From Marinifilaceae bacterium (GTDB taxonomy: Bacteria > Bacteroidota > Bacteroidia > Bacteroidales > Marinifilaceae), in NCBI GenBank assembly GCA_016936255.1, contig JAFGYE010000023.1, forward strand, positions 62,001-126,000: a stretch of DNA of 64,000 nt, given 5' to 3'. Of the stretch, positions 34,207-42,591 are shown in pieces. The position numbers were made by a program, and so were the translations under genes. Position 1 is the stretch's first letter, and every line of letters starts with the position of its first letter. The notes under the pieces are model-generated. The model saw only the letters and a program-made list of their open reading frames with translations, had not been told where the DNA came from and did no database searches.

Positions 34207-35679
34207 ATGAAATACATATATAGTATAATCATTATTTTCTTCTTTGCAGGTCTTACGAGTTGTACAGATGAATTAAGCAATGACCCAATTGGCCTTTTAA
34301 CCAAAGATCAGGTCGATTCAGATCCTACAATTACTACAATTGAGTCTTCGGTAAGCTCATCATACTTACCTCTTTCAAATACCTTGAATGGGATTATATC
34401 TGATTGGAGATGGGATTTAGGAACAGTATTTAGAAATGATATTGTTTTGCAGGATATTGCAGCCAATGATATGAATAAGAAATGGAATCCAGATGGTGAC
34501 CAAGCTTGGATGGATGAACTGGCAAGTTTTACTTTCACACCCGAAAATCAAGCGTTTAATGGAATCTGGGTGTACGATTATGAAGGTATTAGTAGAGTTA
34601 ACATAGCCATTAACTTTTTAACTGATATTGAGATAGTTCAGAAAACAGGAATTGATAATGCCCGTAAGAAACAATTATTAGCAGAAGCTTATTTTTTAAG
34701 AGCTTTCTACTATTTCGATTTGGTAAATAATTTTGGCGATGTGCCATTGGTACTTAAGTCTCCGGATTCATTCGAGGAAGCCTTTGCTGTTTCAGTCAGA
34801 GCATCTGCAGATGAAGTCAGAACACAGATAAATTCAGATTTAACAGCAGCGAAAGCGATCGCTCCTGATGTCAAATATCCTGATGTTGCTGAACCATGGA
34901 GAGCTTCAAAAGGAGCTATTATTGCATTGCAGGCTAAAGTAGCTTTGTACAGCAACGATTGGAGCGCAGTACTTAGCTTAATTACAGAACTGGACGCGCT
35001 TGGTTTTTACAGTTTGAATGGAAATTATTTTGATAGTTTTGATGCAAGTAAGGAATTTGCAGAAGATGAAGTGATTTTTGCGTACGATCATCGTTCAGGC
35101 GAAACTCCTAATAATACGAATGGACTTGGCGATGTAATTGGGTGGGGATTCTTTGCTCCGACAGATGATTTTATCAATGCTTTTGAAGCCAATGATCCCA
35201 GATTGTTATATACCATTGATGTTCCCAACAAGCGTGCATCAAAAATAGTGGGATCAACAACTGATCTAATTGATTATGGTAATAAAGTATACATACGCTA
35301 TGCTGATGTATTACTTTGGAAAGCAGAAGCTTTGAATGAAACTGGAGATTACCCAGGTGCAGTTGCCATAATTAACCAGATAAGAACCAGAGCCAGAACC
35401 AGTCCAACAGCTGATGGCTCGGTAGTACCTGCAGGAACGCTTGCAAACAGAGGTAGTTCAACAAATCCGGCAGAAATAAAAGCTTGGTTAATGTCTGAAA
35501 GAAGAGTTGAGTTAGGTTTTGAATCACAAAGATTTAATGATTTGAAAAGATGGGGGACAGCCAAAGCGGTATTAACAGCACTTGGAAGAAATTACCAGGA
35601 TCACAATGCTCTTTATCCAATTCCTCAAAAAGATATTGATAAGTCTGGTGGATCAATTACACAAAACGCGGGGTATTAG
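34207..35679 (+). CDS. SusD/RagB family glycan-binding lipoprotein
   Basis: This 490-residue surface lipoprotein has lipobox LTSC with lipidated Cys19, followed by TDELSNDP. TPR-type helices of the SusD fold are seen in RKKQLLAEAYFLRAFYYFDLVNNFGDVPLVLKS (about residues 157-189), the hallmark of the family. The C-terminus has YIRYADVLLWKAEALNETGDYPGAVAIINQIRTRA and ERRVELGFESQRFNDLKRWG. It binds the target glycan and closes over the SusC barrel. The susC-susD order and the strong terminator 22 bp after its stop mark the end of the transcript. Confidence 0.96.
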   Translation: MKYIYSIIIIFFFAGLTSCTDELSNDPIGLLTKDQVDSDPTITTIESSVSSSYLPLSNTLNGIISDWRWDLGTVFRNDIVLQDIAANDMNKKWNPDGDQAWMDELASFTFTPENQAFNGIWVYDYEGISRVNIAINFLTDIEIVQKTGIDNARKKQLLAEAYFLRAFYYFDLVNNFGDVPLVLKSPDSFEEAFAVSVRASADEVRTQINSDLTAAKAIAPDVKYPDVAEPWRASKGAIIALQAKVALYSNDWSAVLSLITELDALGFYSLNGNYFDSFDASKEFAEDEVIFAYDHRSGETPNNTNGLGDVIGWGFFAPTDDFINAFEANDPRLLYTIDVPNKRASKIVGSTTDLIDYGNKVYIRYADVLLWKAEALNETGDYPGAVAIINQIRTRARTSPTADGSVVPAGTLANRGSSTNPAEIKAWLMSERRVELGFESQRFNDLKRWGTAKAVLTALGRNYQDHNALYPIPQKDIDKSGGSITQNAGY

Positions 35680-35701
35680 CATATATATAATTTTAATAAA
35701 A

Positions 35702-35740
35702 TGTCCTCAATATCGAATATGATATTGAGGACATTTTTTT
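35702..35740 (+). terminator. strong intrinsic terminator after susD
   Basis: A perfect 13-bp stem TGTCCTCAATATC (35702-35714) / GATATTGAGGACA (35721-35733) with a 6-nt loop and seven T directly after. Confidence 0.93.
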
Positions 35741-36042
35741 GCACTAATTTTAGTATTACCCGGGGTTCTATTAATAACTCTTTATTACAAGTGATATTTC
35801 TAATTCTTGTTTGGTGTTTCAACTGAAAAGATCATTTGTAATCAGTTAATAGTTATTAGGAAACAACTATTAGTTGCTAATGTGATTGAATATTCTAGGA
35901 ATAGTTTTTCTCTAACTTAGAGAAATGATCTAAAATGCCAGGCTAAGACTTACGTCTCATCAAATTCTGCGCATAAAGTTCAGATTATCAAAATAGTTCC
36001 ACTATTTTGCAGGCGGTTTAATTGGGCGTTATCACACTTTTA
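35741..36042. other. intergenic between convergent susD and sensor genes, no gene seen
   Basis: About 300 bp of AT-rich DNA. A hairpin CAAAATAG (35989-35996) / CTATTTTG (36002-36009) close to the sensor gene's stop has no T-run and is only a weak terminator candidate for the minus strand. Confidence 0.4.
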
Positions 36043-39000
36043 TTAAGAGTTTTCCGGTTTGGTTTTCCCGATGATATTTTTCTTGTAATCAGTAGGCGAT
36101 TCACCATAAAGCTCTTTAAAACATCTGTAAAAATAGGTTCGGTTATTAAATCCTGTTTCATAGATGATCTCAGAGACCGTGTAAGAAGATTCCAGTAGAA
36201 GAGATGCCGCTTTCTTCAATCGAAAATTACGAATGAATCCATGAGGCGTAAATCCGGTAACTGCTTTTATCTTACGGTACAATTGGGTTTTACTCATTGC
36301 CAGTTGATCTGCCAATAGGTCGGCGTTTAATTCGGTTTTATCCAGATTGTCATCTACAAATTTCTGCAGATTGTCCACAAATTTCACATCTCGTTTGTAA
36401 AGTCCCGATACATCTTTTACCGAAACAGTTTGAACCGATTGAAAAGCATCACGAACCTGATTTCGCATTTCGATTAATTTTCGAATTCGAACTTTAAGAT
36501 GACGGGGATCAAATGGTTTTGGAATGTAACTGTCTGCACCCGATTCAATTCCTTGAATCCGATGTTCCAGTTCTCCTTTTGCAGTCAATAAAATAACCGG
36601 AATATGACAGGTGTTAATGTTTTCTTTTATGGCGTTGCACAATTCCAGACCATCCATTTCAGGCATAATAATGTCACTTACAATAACAGAAACATCATTT
36701 GAATTTATTTTATCGAGTGCTTCAAGACCGTTTTTTGCCAGTAAAACATTATAGTCCTGATGTAAAATATCGTCGATTAAATTTCGAAGCTGTTCATTAT
36801 CATCTACAACCAAAATATTGCGTTTAGGGTTCTCTCCATCAGAAGTTTCTGTTTCTTTGTTTGCAAAAGAGACAAGTTCTAAACCCATTATTTCTTCAAT
36901 TGCTCTGTCTTTTATTCTGCTTTCATCAATTACAATTTCATTTTGTTTTTCACGATTTGAATATTGACTTTTCGAGATTGGAATTGAAATTGTAAAGCAA
37001 CTGCCTATGTTGGGCTTACTTTCCAATTGAATACTTCCTTTGTGAAGTTCAATCAGACTCTTGGTTAGTGACAAACCAACTCCGGCACTTTCCGAAAATC
37101 TTTTTTCTTTAGGCAAAGAGTTTGCGTTTTGAAAGAAGCGGTCAAATATTTTATCCTGATATTTTGTTGGGATTCCAATTCCGTTATCAGTTATTTTTAT
37201 GATTGCATTTTTTTGTTGATGCAGTAATTCAATACTAACACTTCCTTTTTGCGGCGTATATTTTAGAGCGTTAGATATCAGATTCAGCAATATCTTTTCC
37301 ATGATATTATTATCGAACCAGCCAATGATATCTTGCGAGTTGTCGATCAATTTTAATTCAATGTCCTTTTCCTGAGCATATTGAGTAAATGCCTCTGTTA
37401 TTGTTCTTGTGAAATCAGTAAGGTTGTAATTTTGAACCTGCAATTTAAAATGGCCGGTTTCCACTTTCCTAAAATCGATTAATTCACGAATAAGATGCAA
37501 TAACCGGGTGGAATTGTTGTAGATAGATTTTACATACGGAGAAATTTCTTTGTCGTTGGGGTGCAGATCCATGAGTTGAGCTGCCGGAGCCATAATTAAG
37601 GTAAGGGGAGTTCTAAATTCATGAGCGATATTCGTAAAAAATTGAAATTTATAATGGTTTATTTCTTTGGTTTTTTGAATTTCCAACCTCTCAATTTCTA
37701 ACCTATTTCTCATTTTTGTTCTGCGAAGAAGTAAAAAGATGAATAGAAAAATGGCCATAAATGTAATGAAGACATATGAAATATATGCCCAGGTTGTTTT
37801 CCAGAAAGGGGGATAGATTGTGAGTTTGATTTCACGTGTGTCCGGATTCCAAATGCCGTCTTCATTCGTACATTTTACTTTGAAAATATAATCACCGGGC
37901 GGAACATTGGTGTAAGTGGCTTCACCTTCTTTTTTAATTAATGTATAATCTGTGTTAAAATTCTCCAGCTTAAAAGCATACATGCACTTTTGCTTGTTAT
38001 GGAAGTTTAGGGTGGTGAATTCGAATCGGAAAAAATTTTGGTCGTAGTTTAGTTTTAACGAATCAGACATATCAATGTAGAAAGGAACAGGGTTCTTTTC
38101 TTTCTCGGGTTCATTAAATACAGAAAAATTAGTGATGGCAAGCCTTGGAAAATATTCTATATCTGTTACTTTATTCGGGTCAAAATAAGTAAGACCGTTA
38201 ACACCACCAAAATATAATTTGCCGGTCTGTTTTCCAAAACACGATGCACCATCAGTAAATTCGTTACTCTGCAGTCCGTCTGAATAAAAATAGCTCCGTA
38301 TTTGCCTGTTCCTGTAATTCAGTTTTGCCAATCCATTATTTGTACTTACCCAAATGTTGTCGTTTTGATCAGTCTGAATAGCGTGAATCGTATTGTTTGG
38401 CAATCCATTTTGTTCTGTGTAGTGAGTAAACTGATACGGAAAAGTGGTTAGGTTTAATCTGTCAAGTCCTCCGCTGGTACCTATCCACAGGTTCTCATTA
38501 TTCGATTTGCACAGGCTTAAAACATCATCATTCAGTAAGGAATTAAGATCGTTTGAGTTGCTTCTGAAAGCCTCAAATTTTTCTGAAATTGTATTCAAAC
38601 GGTAAAGACCGCCACCACGGGTACCTATCCACATTATATTAGGTTCACCCTCAACTATTGAATAGATTATATTGCTGTTTAGTCCGTTTTTATTGAGAGG
38701 ATCACTTTTGTAGTGACTGTGATCTCTCAGACGGTATTTCCCATCTTTTTTGCGCACAATACTCAAACGAAATAAACCATAACCACTGGTACCTATCCAT
38801 AAATCGTTAAATGCATCCAAACAAATTGAATAAACAGATCCCAATTTAATGTCTGATGTATTCTCAAAATCATCTGGGAAGTGTAAAATCTTTCCGGTTT
38901 TAGTTTCAAACATGTCAATTCCTTTACCATCAACACCAATCCAAATGTTTTTAAAAGAATCATTGCCTAAGGATAATACTGCATTGTTCGAAAGTCCGTT

Positions 39001-40182
39001 TTGGGTATCGAAAACCTTGGTGGGTGTATTAGTCTTAGTGATTAAATTTAATCCGTTTCCTCTGGTACCTATCCATAAATTTCCATTTTCATCTTCATGC
39101 GCGGCTCTAACAATGTTGTGGTTTAAATTGCCTTCCGAAAGATCTCCTTTTTTTATCAATTCGAAGAAATTGCCCTCCATGATGTATTTGTGTACTCCAT
39201 CTCCATCGGTGCCAATCCATAAAAGATCGGGTTTTGTTTGGGTGATCGACCAAATCTTAACCTTTTTGTTTTCAGAGTTCTCTAAAAGTTTGATTTGGCA
39301 TGCTTCAGACAAATTTAATTTGAATATTTCTCCTTCATCGGTACCTCCCCACAAAAATTCACCATCTAAGCTTAACGATAAAGAAGTAACAGAAAAGGGA
39401 GTGGACTGAGGTTTGGTTTCTTGAATTGTTCCGTCTTCAAGATTAATGGATAAAAGTCCTCCCTTGTTTAAGCTTACAAAAAGAAAGAGCTGTTGATGGT
39501 AGGTATAAAACCAGTTTTTATCAGAATTGAACTTGTATTTACTGCTTAGATAAATTGTTTCTGTAATTTTCCATGTGTCTCTGTGCTCCAATTTATATGC
39601 ATTTCCTTCTTCCGACATACACCACAACTGTTCATTGGATGTAAATGCAAAACCAACTGTTTTTTTGGTAATGTCTTCCTGATTGGAAATTTGAATTGGT
39701 TCAGAAAATTGTTTGTTTTCATAGTCAAATTTGCAAATGCCGTAATTGTATTTACTGCACCAAATTATCGAGTCAGAATCTAAACTGGTACGGTAACTTT
39801 CTTCACGATATTCTATAAAATCAGTGTTGTTTAAGTAGGAGGTAAAAATATTTTGTTCGTAATCATATGTATTGAGGCCATTTTCGGTCACGATCCATAA
39901 ATTATTGAACCGGTCTTCAAGAATATTCCTAATGATGTTGTTGTTGATTGTGTTTTTACGAAAGGCATTGGGCTTGAATACTTTTATATTGCTTCCATCG
40001 AATCGATTTAGTCCATCCCATGTTCCAAACCACATGTATCCTTTCGAATCTAAATAAGATGAAGTTACGGCACTATTGGATAGTCCTTCTATACTTCCTA
40101 TTTGATTGTGTCTCCAGTTGCTTGCTTTAAAACCAGTAAGAAATAAAAACAGTATTAAACCCCAAGTAAGAACTCTTAACAT
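36043..40182 (-). CDS. hybrid two-component system sensor/regulator (HTCS)
   Basis: This 1379-residue protein joins sensor, kinase and DNA-binding regulator. After a signal sequence, two propellers of Reg_prop repeats (~25-690) with recurring W-I/V-G-T-x-G-x-G-L blades form the periplasmic glycan sensor. A Y_Y_Y domain (~700-790) and one membrane helix (~797-818) follow. Then come HisKA with the H-box HEFRTPLT (His about residue 852), HATPase with DNGIGIP (~1002), a receiver with phospho-acceptor Asp in VSDIIMPEMDG (~1170), and a C-terminal AraC-type HTH (FNNRTYFYRCFKELYGESPTDYK). It should sense a released oligosaccharide and activate the flanking susCD/GH130 genes. Divergent from the second GH130 gene. 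Confidence 0.95.
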   Translation of the reverse strand: MLRVLTWGLILFLFLTGFKASNWRHNQIGSIEGLSNSAVTSSYLDSKGYMWFGTWDGLNRFDGSNIKVFKPNAFRKNTINNNIIRNILEDRFNNLWIVTENGLNTYDYEQNIFTSYLNNTDFIEYREESYRTSLDSDSIIWCSKYNYGICKFDYENKQFSEPIQISNQEDITKKTVGFAFTSNEQLWCMSEEGNAYKLEHRDTWKITETIYLSSKYKFNSDKNWFYTYHQQLFLFVSLNKGGLLSINLEDGTIQETKPQSTPFSVTSLSLSLDGEFLWGGTDEGEIFKLNLSEACQIKLLENSENKKVKIWSITQTKPDLLWIGTDGDGVHKYIMEGNFFELIKKGDLSEGNLNHNIVRAAHEDENGNLWIGTRGNGLNLITKTNTPTKVFDTQNGLSNNAVLSLGNDSFKNIWIGVDGKGIDMFETKTGKILHFPDDFENTSDIKLGSVYSICLDAFNDLWIGTSGYGLFRLSIVRKKDGKYRLRDHSHYKSDPLNKNGLNSNIIYSIVEGEPNIMWIGTRGGGLYRLNTISEKFEAFRSNSNDLNSLLNDDVLSLCKSNNENLWIGTSGGLDRLNLTTFPYQFTHYTEQNGLPNNTIHAIQTDQNDNIWVSTNNGLAKLNYRNRQIRSYFYSDGLQSNEFTDGASCFGKQTGKLYFGGVNGLTYFDPNKVTDIEYFPRLAITNFSVFNEPEKEKNPVPFYIDMSDSLKLNYDQNFFRFEFTTLNFHNKQKCMYAFKLENFNTDYTLIKKEGEATYTNVPPGDYIFKVKCTNEDGIWNPDTREIKLTIYPPFWKTTWAYISYVFITFMAIFLFIFLLLRRTKMRNRLEIERLEIQKTKEINHYKFQFFTNIAHEFRTPLTLIMAPAAQLMDLHPNDKEISPYVKSIYNNSTRLLHLIRELIDFRKVETGHFKLQVQNYNLTDFTRTITEAFTQYAQEKDIELKLIDNSQDIIGWFDNNIMEKILLNLISNALKYTPQKGSVSIELLHQQKNAIIKITDNGIGIPTKYQDKIFDRFFQNANSLPKEKRFSESAGVGLSLTKSLIELHKGSIQLESKPNIGSCFTISIPISKSQYSNREKQNEIVIDESRIKDRAIEEIMGLELVSFANKETETSDGENPKRNILVVDDNEQLRNLIDDILHQDYNVLLAKNGLEALDKINSNDVSVIVSDIIMPEMDGLELCNAIKENINTCHIPVILLTAKGELEHRIQGIESGADSYIPKPFDPRHLKVRIRKLIEMRNQVRDAFQSVQTVSVKDVSGLYKRDVKFVDNLQKFVDDNLDKTELNADLLADQLAMSKTQLYRKIKAVTGFTPHGFIRNFRLKKAASLLLESSYTVSEIIYETGFNNRTYFYRCFKELYGESPTDYKKNIIGKTKPENS

Positions 40183-40354
40183 TTTTTTTTAGGAAAAGTA
40201 ACAAAATACGAATAGGTTGACAAGGTGAAGTCATTCTAATTTTATCTGTTAGACTCATTTTTAGTAAATTAGGGAATAAAGTATACAGATAAGGAAGCAG
40301 AGTATACTAGCCAGTGAGCTATAAGGATTTTATTTGTAGAGTGGTGAAAATGGA
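40183..40354. promoter_or_regulatory. divergent promoter region between HTCS and GH130 genes
   Basis: 172 bp separate the start codons of the sensor (minus) and the GH130 gene (plus). Words 'agtatacagataag' and 'agtatactagcc' recur at about 40279 and 40303. No exact TAnnTTTG element is seen on either strand. Confidence 0.35.
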
Positions 40355-41494
40355 ATGAACCATTTAAATGATAGAATTATGGAAAATTGCAAGAGAAAAT
40401 TACAGATTACTGATTGGGAGACAGAAGTTGATTTAAATAAACCTGTTTCCAGATATCCGGGGAATCCAATTATCACATGTGCCGATGTTAACTGTGTTTG
40501 GAAAGATCCAAGATATCAGGTAATCACTGTTCACAATGCGGGCATTACATTCTATAACAATGAGGTGATTATGTTGTTTAGATCACATCTTCGAAATGGA
40601 ATTTCTGTGATTGGTACTGCCCGCAGCCGCAATGGAATAAACAATTGGGCGATTGATCCTAAACCAAGTATAAAACCCTGTAATGATAAGGATGTGTTTG
40701 CTGAAGGAACTAATAAGAATAACTTGATCGAAAATGAAGCCGGAGGAGTTGAAGATCCAAGGATTTCTCGTATAAGAGACACTTATTTTATTACTTACAG
40801 CGCTTATCATGCACTGGAAAAAGATAAAGTTAGGGTTTCATTGATTACAACTCAGGATTTTAAGTCGTTTGTTAGGCATGGTCCGTTAATGGATGTGGAT
40901 ATGCGGAATGTCGTAATTTTTCCTGAGAAAATTAATGACCGGTATTATGCTCTTTTCCGGCCTAATGATCATACCGAAGATCATACCGGCGGTGTTTTTA
41001 AAGAGATTCAAATTGGGAGTAATAAAGATCTATTCAGTAATAAGTGGATTTTAACAAAGGAACCAATTATGAGACAGGCTGGAGGGCCAAGCACATTTGG
41101 CAGTAAAATAGGACCGGGTGCAACTCCCATTAAAACAAAATATGGGTGGATTAATATTTTTCATGGGGTGAGAAGTACCATGGATGGCAATCCTTATACT
41201 TTGGGTGTCGCTCTTCATGATTTGAAAAACCCGGAGAAAGTTCAGGTATCTAATATTCCGATTCTATTTCCTGCTAAAGCAGACTGCAGAACGAAAGACG
41301 AAGAGTATGTTCATGTTCCCAATGTCGTATTTTGTTGTGGTGCTCATCGTAAGGATGATGGTACAATATTTATATATTACGGGGGAAATGATACTGTAAT
41401 GAATGTTGCAGTAACACATGAAGATGTGTTAGTAGAACTTTGCCTGAAATACCCTCAAAATCCTTTGAATGGAGTGCCGGCATATCAATTTTAG
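40355..41494 (+). CDS. glycoside hydrolase family 130 protein, second copy
   Basis: This 379-residue cytoplasmic protein may start eight codons later at 40379 (MENCKRK). GH130 blocks: RYPGNPII (33-40), VHNAGITFYNNEVIMLFRS (59-77), GGVEDPRI with probable catalytic Asp134, KIGPGATPIKTKYGWINIFHG and VPNVVFCCGAHR. The arrangement resembles mannosyl-glucose or mannooligosaccharide phosphorylases more than the first copy does. Where many members have a Lys-Asp before the FP strand, this one reads MRNVVIFPE (183-191), so phosphate binding should be checked. It is transcribed away from the sensor gene and ends the locus. The two GH130 copies share only family-level similarity, suggesting different linkages or acceptors. 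Confidence 0.87.
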   Translation: MNHLNDRIMENCKRKLQITDWETEVDLNKPVSRYPGNPIITCADVNCVWKDPRYQVITVHNAGITFYNNEVIMLFRSHLRNGISVIGTARSRNGINNWAIDPKPSIKPCNDKDVFAEGTNKNNLIENEAGGVEDPRISRIRDTYFITYSAYHALEKDKVRVSLITTQDFKSFVRHGPLMDVDMRNVVIFPEKINDRYYALFRPNDHTEDHTGGVFKEIQIGSNKDLFSNKWILTKEPIMRQAGGPSTFGSKIGPGATPIKTKYGWINIFHGVRSTMDGNPYTLGVALHDLKNPEKVQVSNIPILFPAKADCRTKDEEYVHVPNVVFCCGAHRKDDGTIFIYYGGNDTVMNVAVTHEDVLVELCLKYPQNPLNGVPAYQF

Positions 41495-41658
41495 ATTTAA
41501 AGGCGGATAAGTGGGTCATTTTACTTTTTAGAATTGCACTTTTAGCATTCTTTAACACTTGTTCCAATCTGTTAACTTCATTTTGAAGTAGATTTGTTTT
41601 ATAGAGATTAAAGATTAGGATTTTCATAGATTAGATTTAGGATTTTAGATAGATCGAT

Positions 41659-41686
41659 ACCCGGCTGAACACCGGGTTTCTTTTTT
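41659..41686 (+). terminator. intrinsic terminator after the second GH130 gene
   Basis: Stem ACCCGG (41659-41664) / CCGGGT (41672-41677), then TTCTTTTTT. It lies 165 nt after the GH130 stop codon. Confidence 0.75.
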
Positions 41687-41852
41687 AACTCACAGTTCAC
41701 CTTACCAGACCAACTACTTCAATTAATTTAAGCTTCTTTAACTTCTTTTTCAAGCAATTAACATTTTAATGATTTACCTTTAAAACAGAATAAAACTAGT
41801 AAGTGGTTTTTTTCATAGATTAAAGATTTAGGTTAGTAATTAGTGGTTAGTG

Positions 41853-41883
41853 AAAAAGTCTGGTGTGATGCCCAGACTTTTTT
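41853..41883 (+). terminator. second intrinsic terminator
   Basis: An 11-bp stem AAAAAGTCTGG (41853-41863) / CCAGACTTTTT (41872-41882) whose right arm runs into the T-tract. On the minus strand the same symmetry gives a T-run too, so it can act in both directions. Confidence 0.7.
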
Positions 41884-42015
41884 CATTTTATGATATTCTT
41901 TTTTTAGCCAATTATTTTTGATGTATTTGTTTAATTTATTTGCATTTGGAAAACATTTTGGATGATCATTTAACTTTTATTAATCAAAAAAGATGGAATT
42001 AGTAAACATATTTCG

Positions 42016-42023
42016 TAGATTTG
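42016..42023 (+). promoter_or_regulatory. -7 promoter element of the small secreted-protein gene
   Basis: TAGATTTG is an exact TAnnTTTG match 50 nt before the preferred start codon (42074). It supports that start over the ATG at 42038, which would leave almost no leader. The -33 box is not clear. Confidence 0.4.
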
Positions 42024-42073
42024 AGATCATATCTTAATTGAATCTTATCAATTTAAATCTGAAAAATCAGACC

Positions 42074-42520
42074 ATGAAAAAATCTATTTTAATACTTTTT
42101 GTATTTGTTGGGTTCGCTCTTAGCGCGCAAAATACCAAAGTTGAAGTGCTAAAAGAGTTTCTAAAAGGAACCATTCAATTGGATGCAGGTGATGTTGACT
42201 TAGGACAACCAATCTTTACAATTAACGAGTTGGCTGCAAGTAAAGCTGATAAAGTAATGGATTTAACAAAGGAAAATGTTGCTGAAGTTTTAGCTGAAGC
42301 AAAAAAATATTCTACATGTATTGTTACTGTAGGGGTGCACACAATCGTTAAGATTACCGATTTTGAAGATTGCAGTCCGAGTGGCGCATGGGGTGCATGC
42401 ATGCCAATGGGAAAAGGTTACATTCAAAAGGCAGGTGTTTTATCTGAAGTAAGTGATTACCTTAAAAATATTATTGGACGACCAGGTTCTCAGGAGAGAA
42501 AAGTATTTCTTTTTAAATAG
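42074..42520 (+). CDS. small secreted protein of unknown function
   Basis: From Met at 42074 the product is 148 residues. A typical signal peptide MKKSILILFVFVGFALSA is followed by QNTKVEVL; an upstream in-frame ATG (42038) would bury the signal behind twelve polar residues. The mature protein is small, with three Cys: one in AKKYSTCIV and two in DFEDCSPSGAWGACMPMGKGY. The Gly/Ser/Met-rich CSPSGAWGACMPMGKG stretch is unusual and could be a metal- or disulfide-bearing loop. No family is recognised. It is monocistronic, with a TAGATTTG promoter element and a shared bidirectional terminator. Confidence 0.6.
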   Translation: MKKSILILFVFVGFALSAQNTKVEVLKEFLKGTIQLDAGDVDLGQPIFTINELAASKADKVMDLTKENVAEVLAEAKKYSTCIVTVGVHTIVKITDFEDCSPSGAWGACMPMGKGYIQKAGVLSEVSDYLKNIIGRPGSQERKVFLFK

Positions 42521-42548
42521 AAATATTAAAAATAATACATATATTTTG

Positions 42549-42580
42549 AAAACCCTATCGGCTAATGTTGATAGGGTTTT
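42549..42580. terminator. bidirectional intrinsic terminator
   Basis: An 11-bp stem AAAACCCTATC (42549-42559) / GATAGGGTTTT (42570-42580) sits between the plus gene ending at 42520 and the minus gene ending at 42592. Both arms end in A/T runs, so both transcripts can be terminated here. Confidence 0.8.
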
Positions 42581-42591
42581 GTATTAGGTTG

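Larger units (their letters stand above)
41495..42037. other. intergenic with two successive terminator-type hairpins, no gene seen
   Basis: Between the GH130 gene and the small secreted-protein gene lie two hairpins (41659-41686 and 41853-41883). Each is preceded by a similar A/T-rich leader (tcatagattagatttagg and tcatagattaaagatttagg). The 165 nt between them have no coding frame. A short transcript ending at the second hairpin cannot be excluded. Confidence 0.4.

Noticed and set aside
35989-36009. Terminator for the HTCS gene
   Set aside because: The 8-bp hairpin has no T-run on the minus strand, so it is too weak to call.
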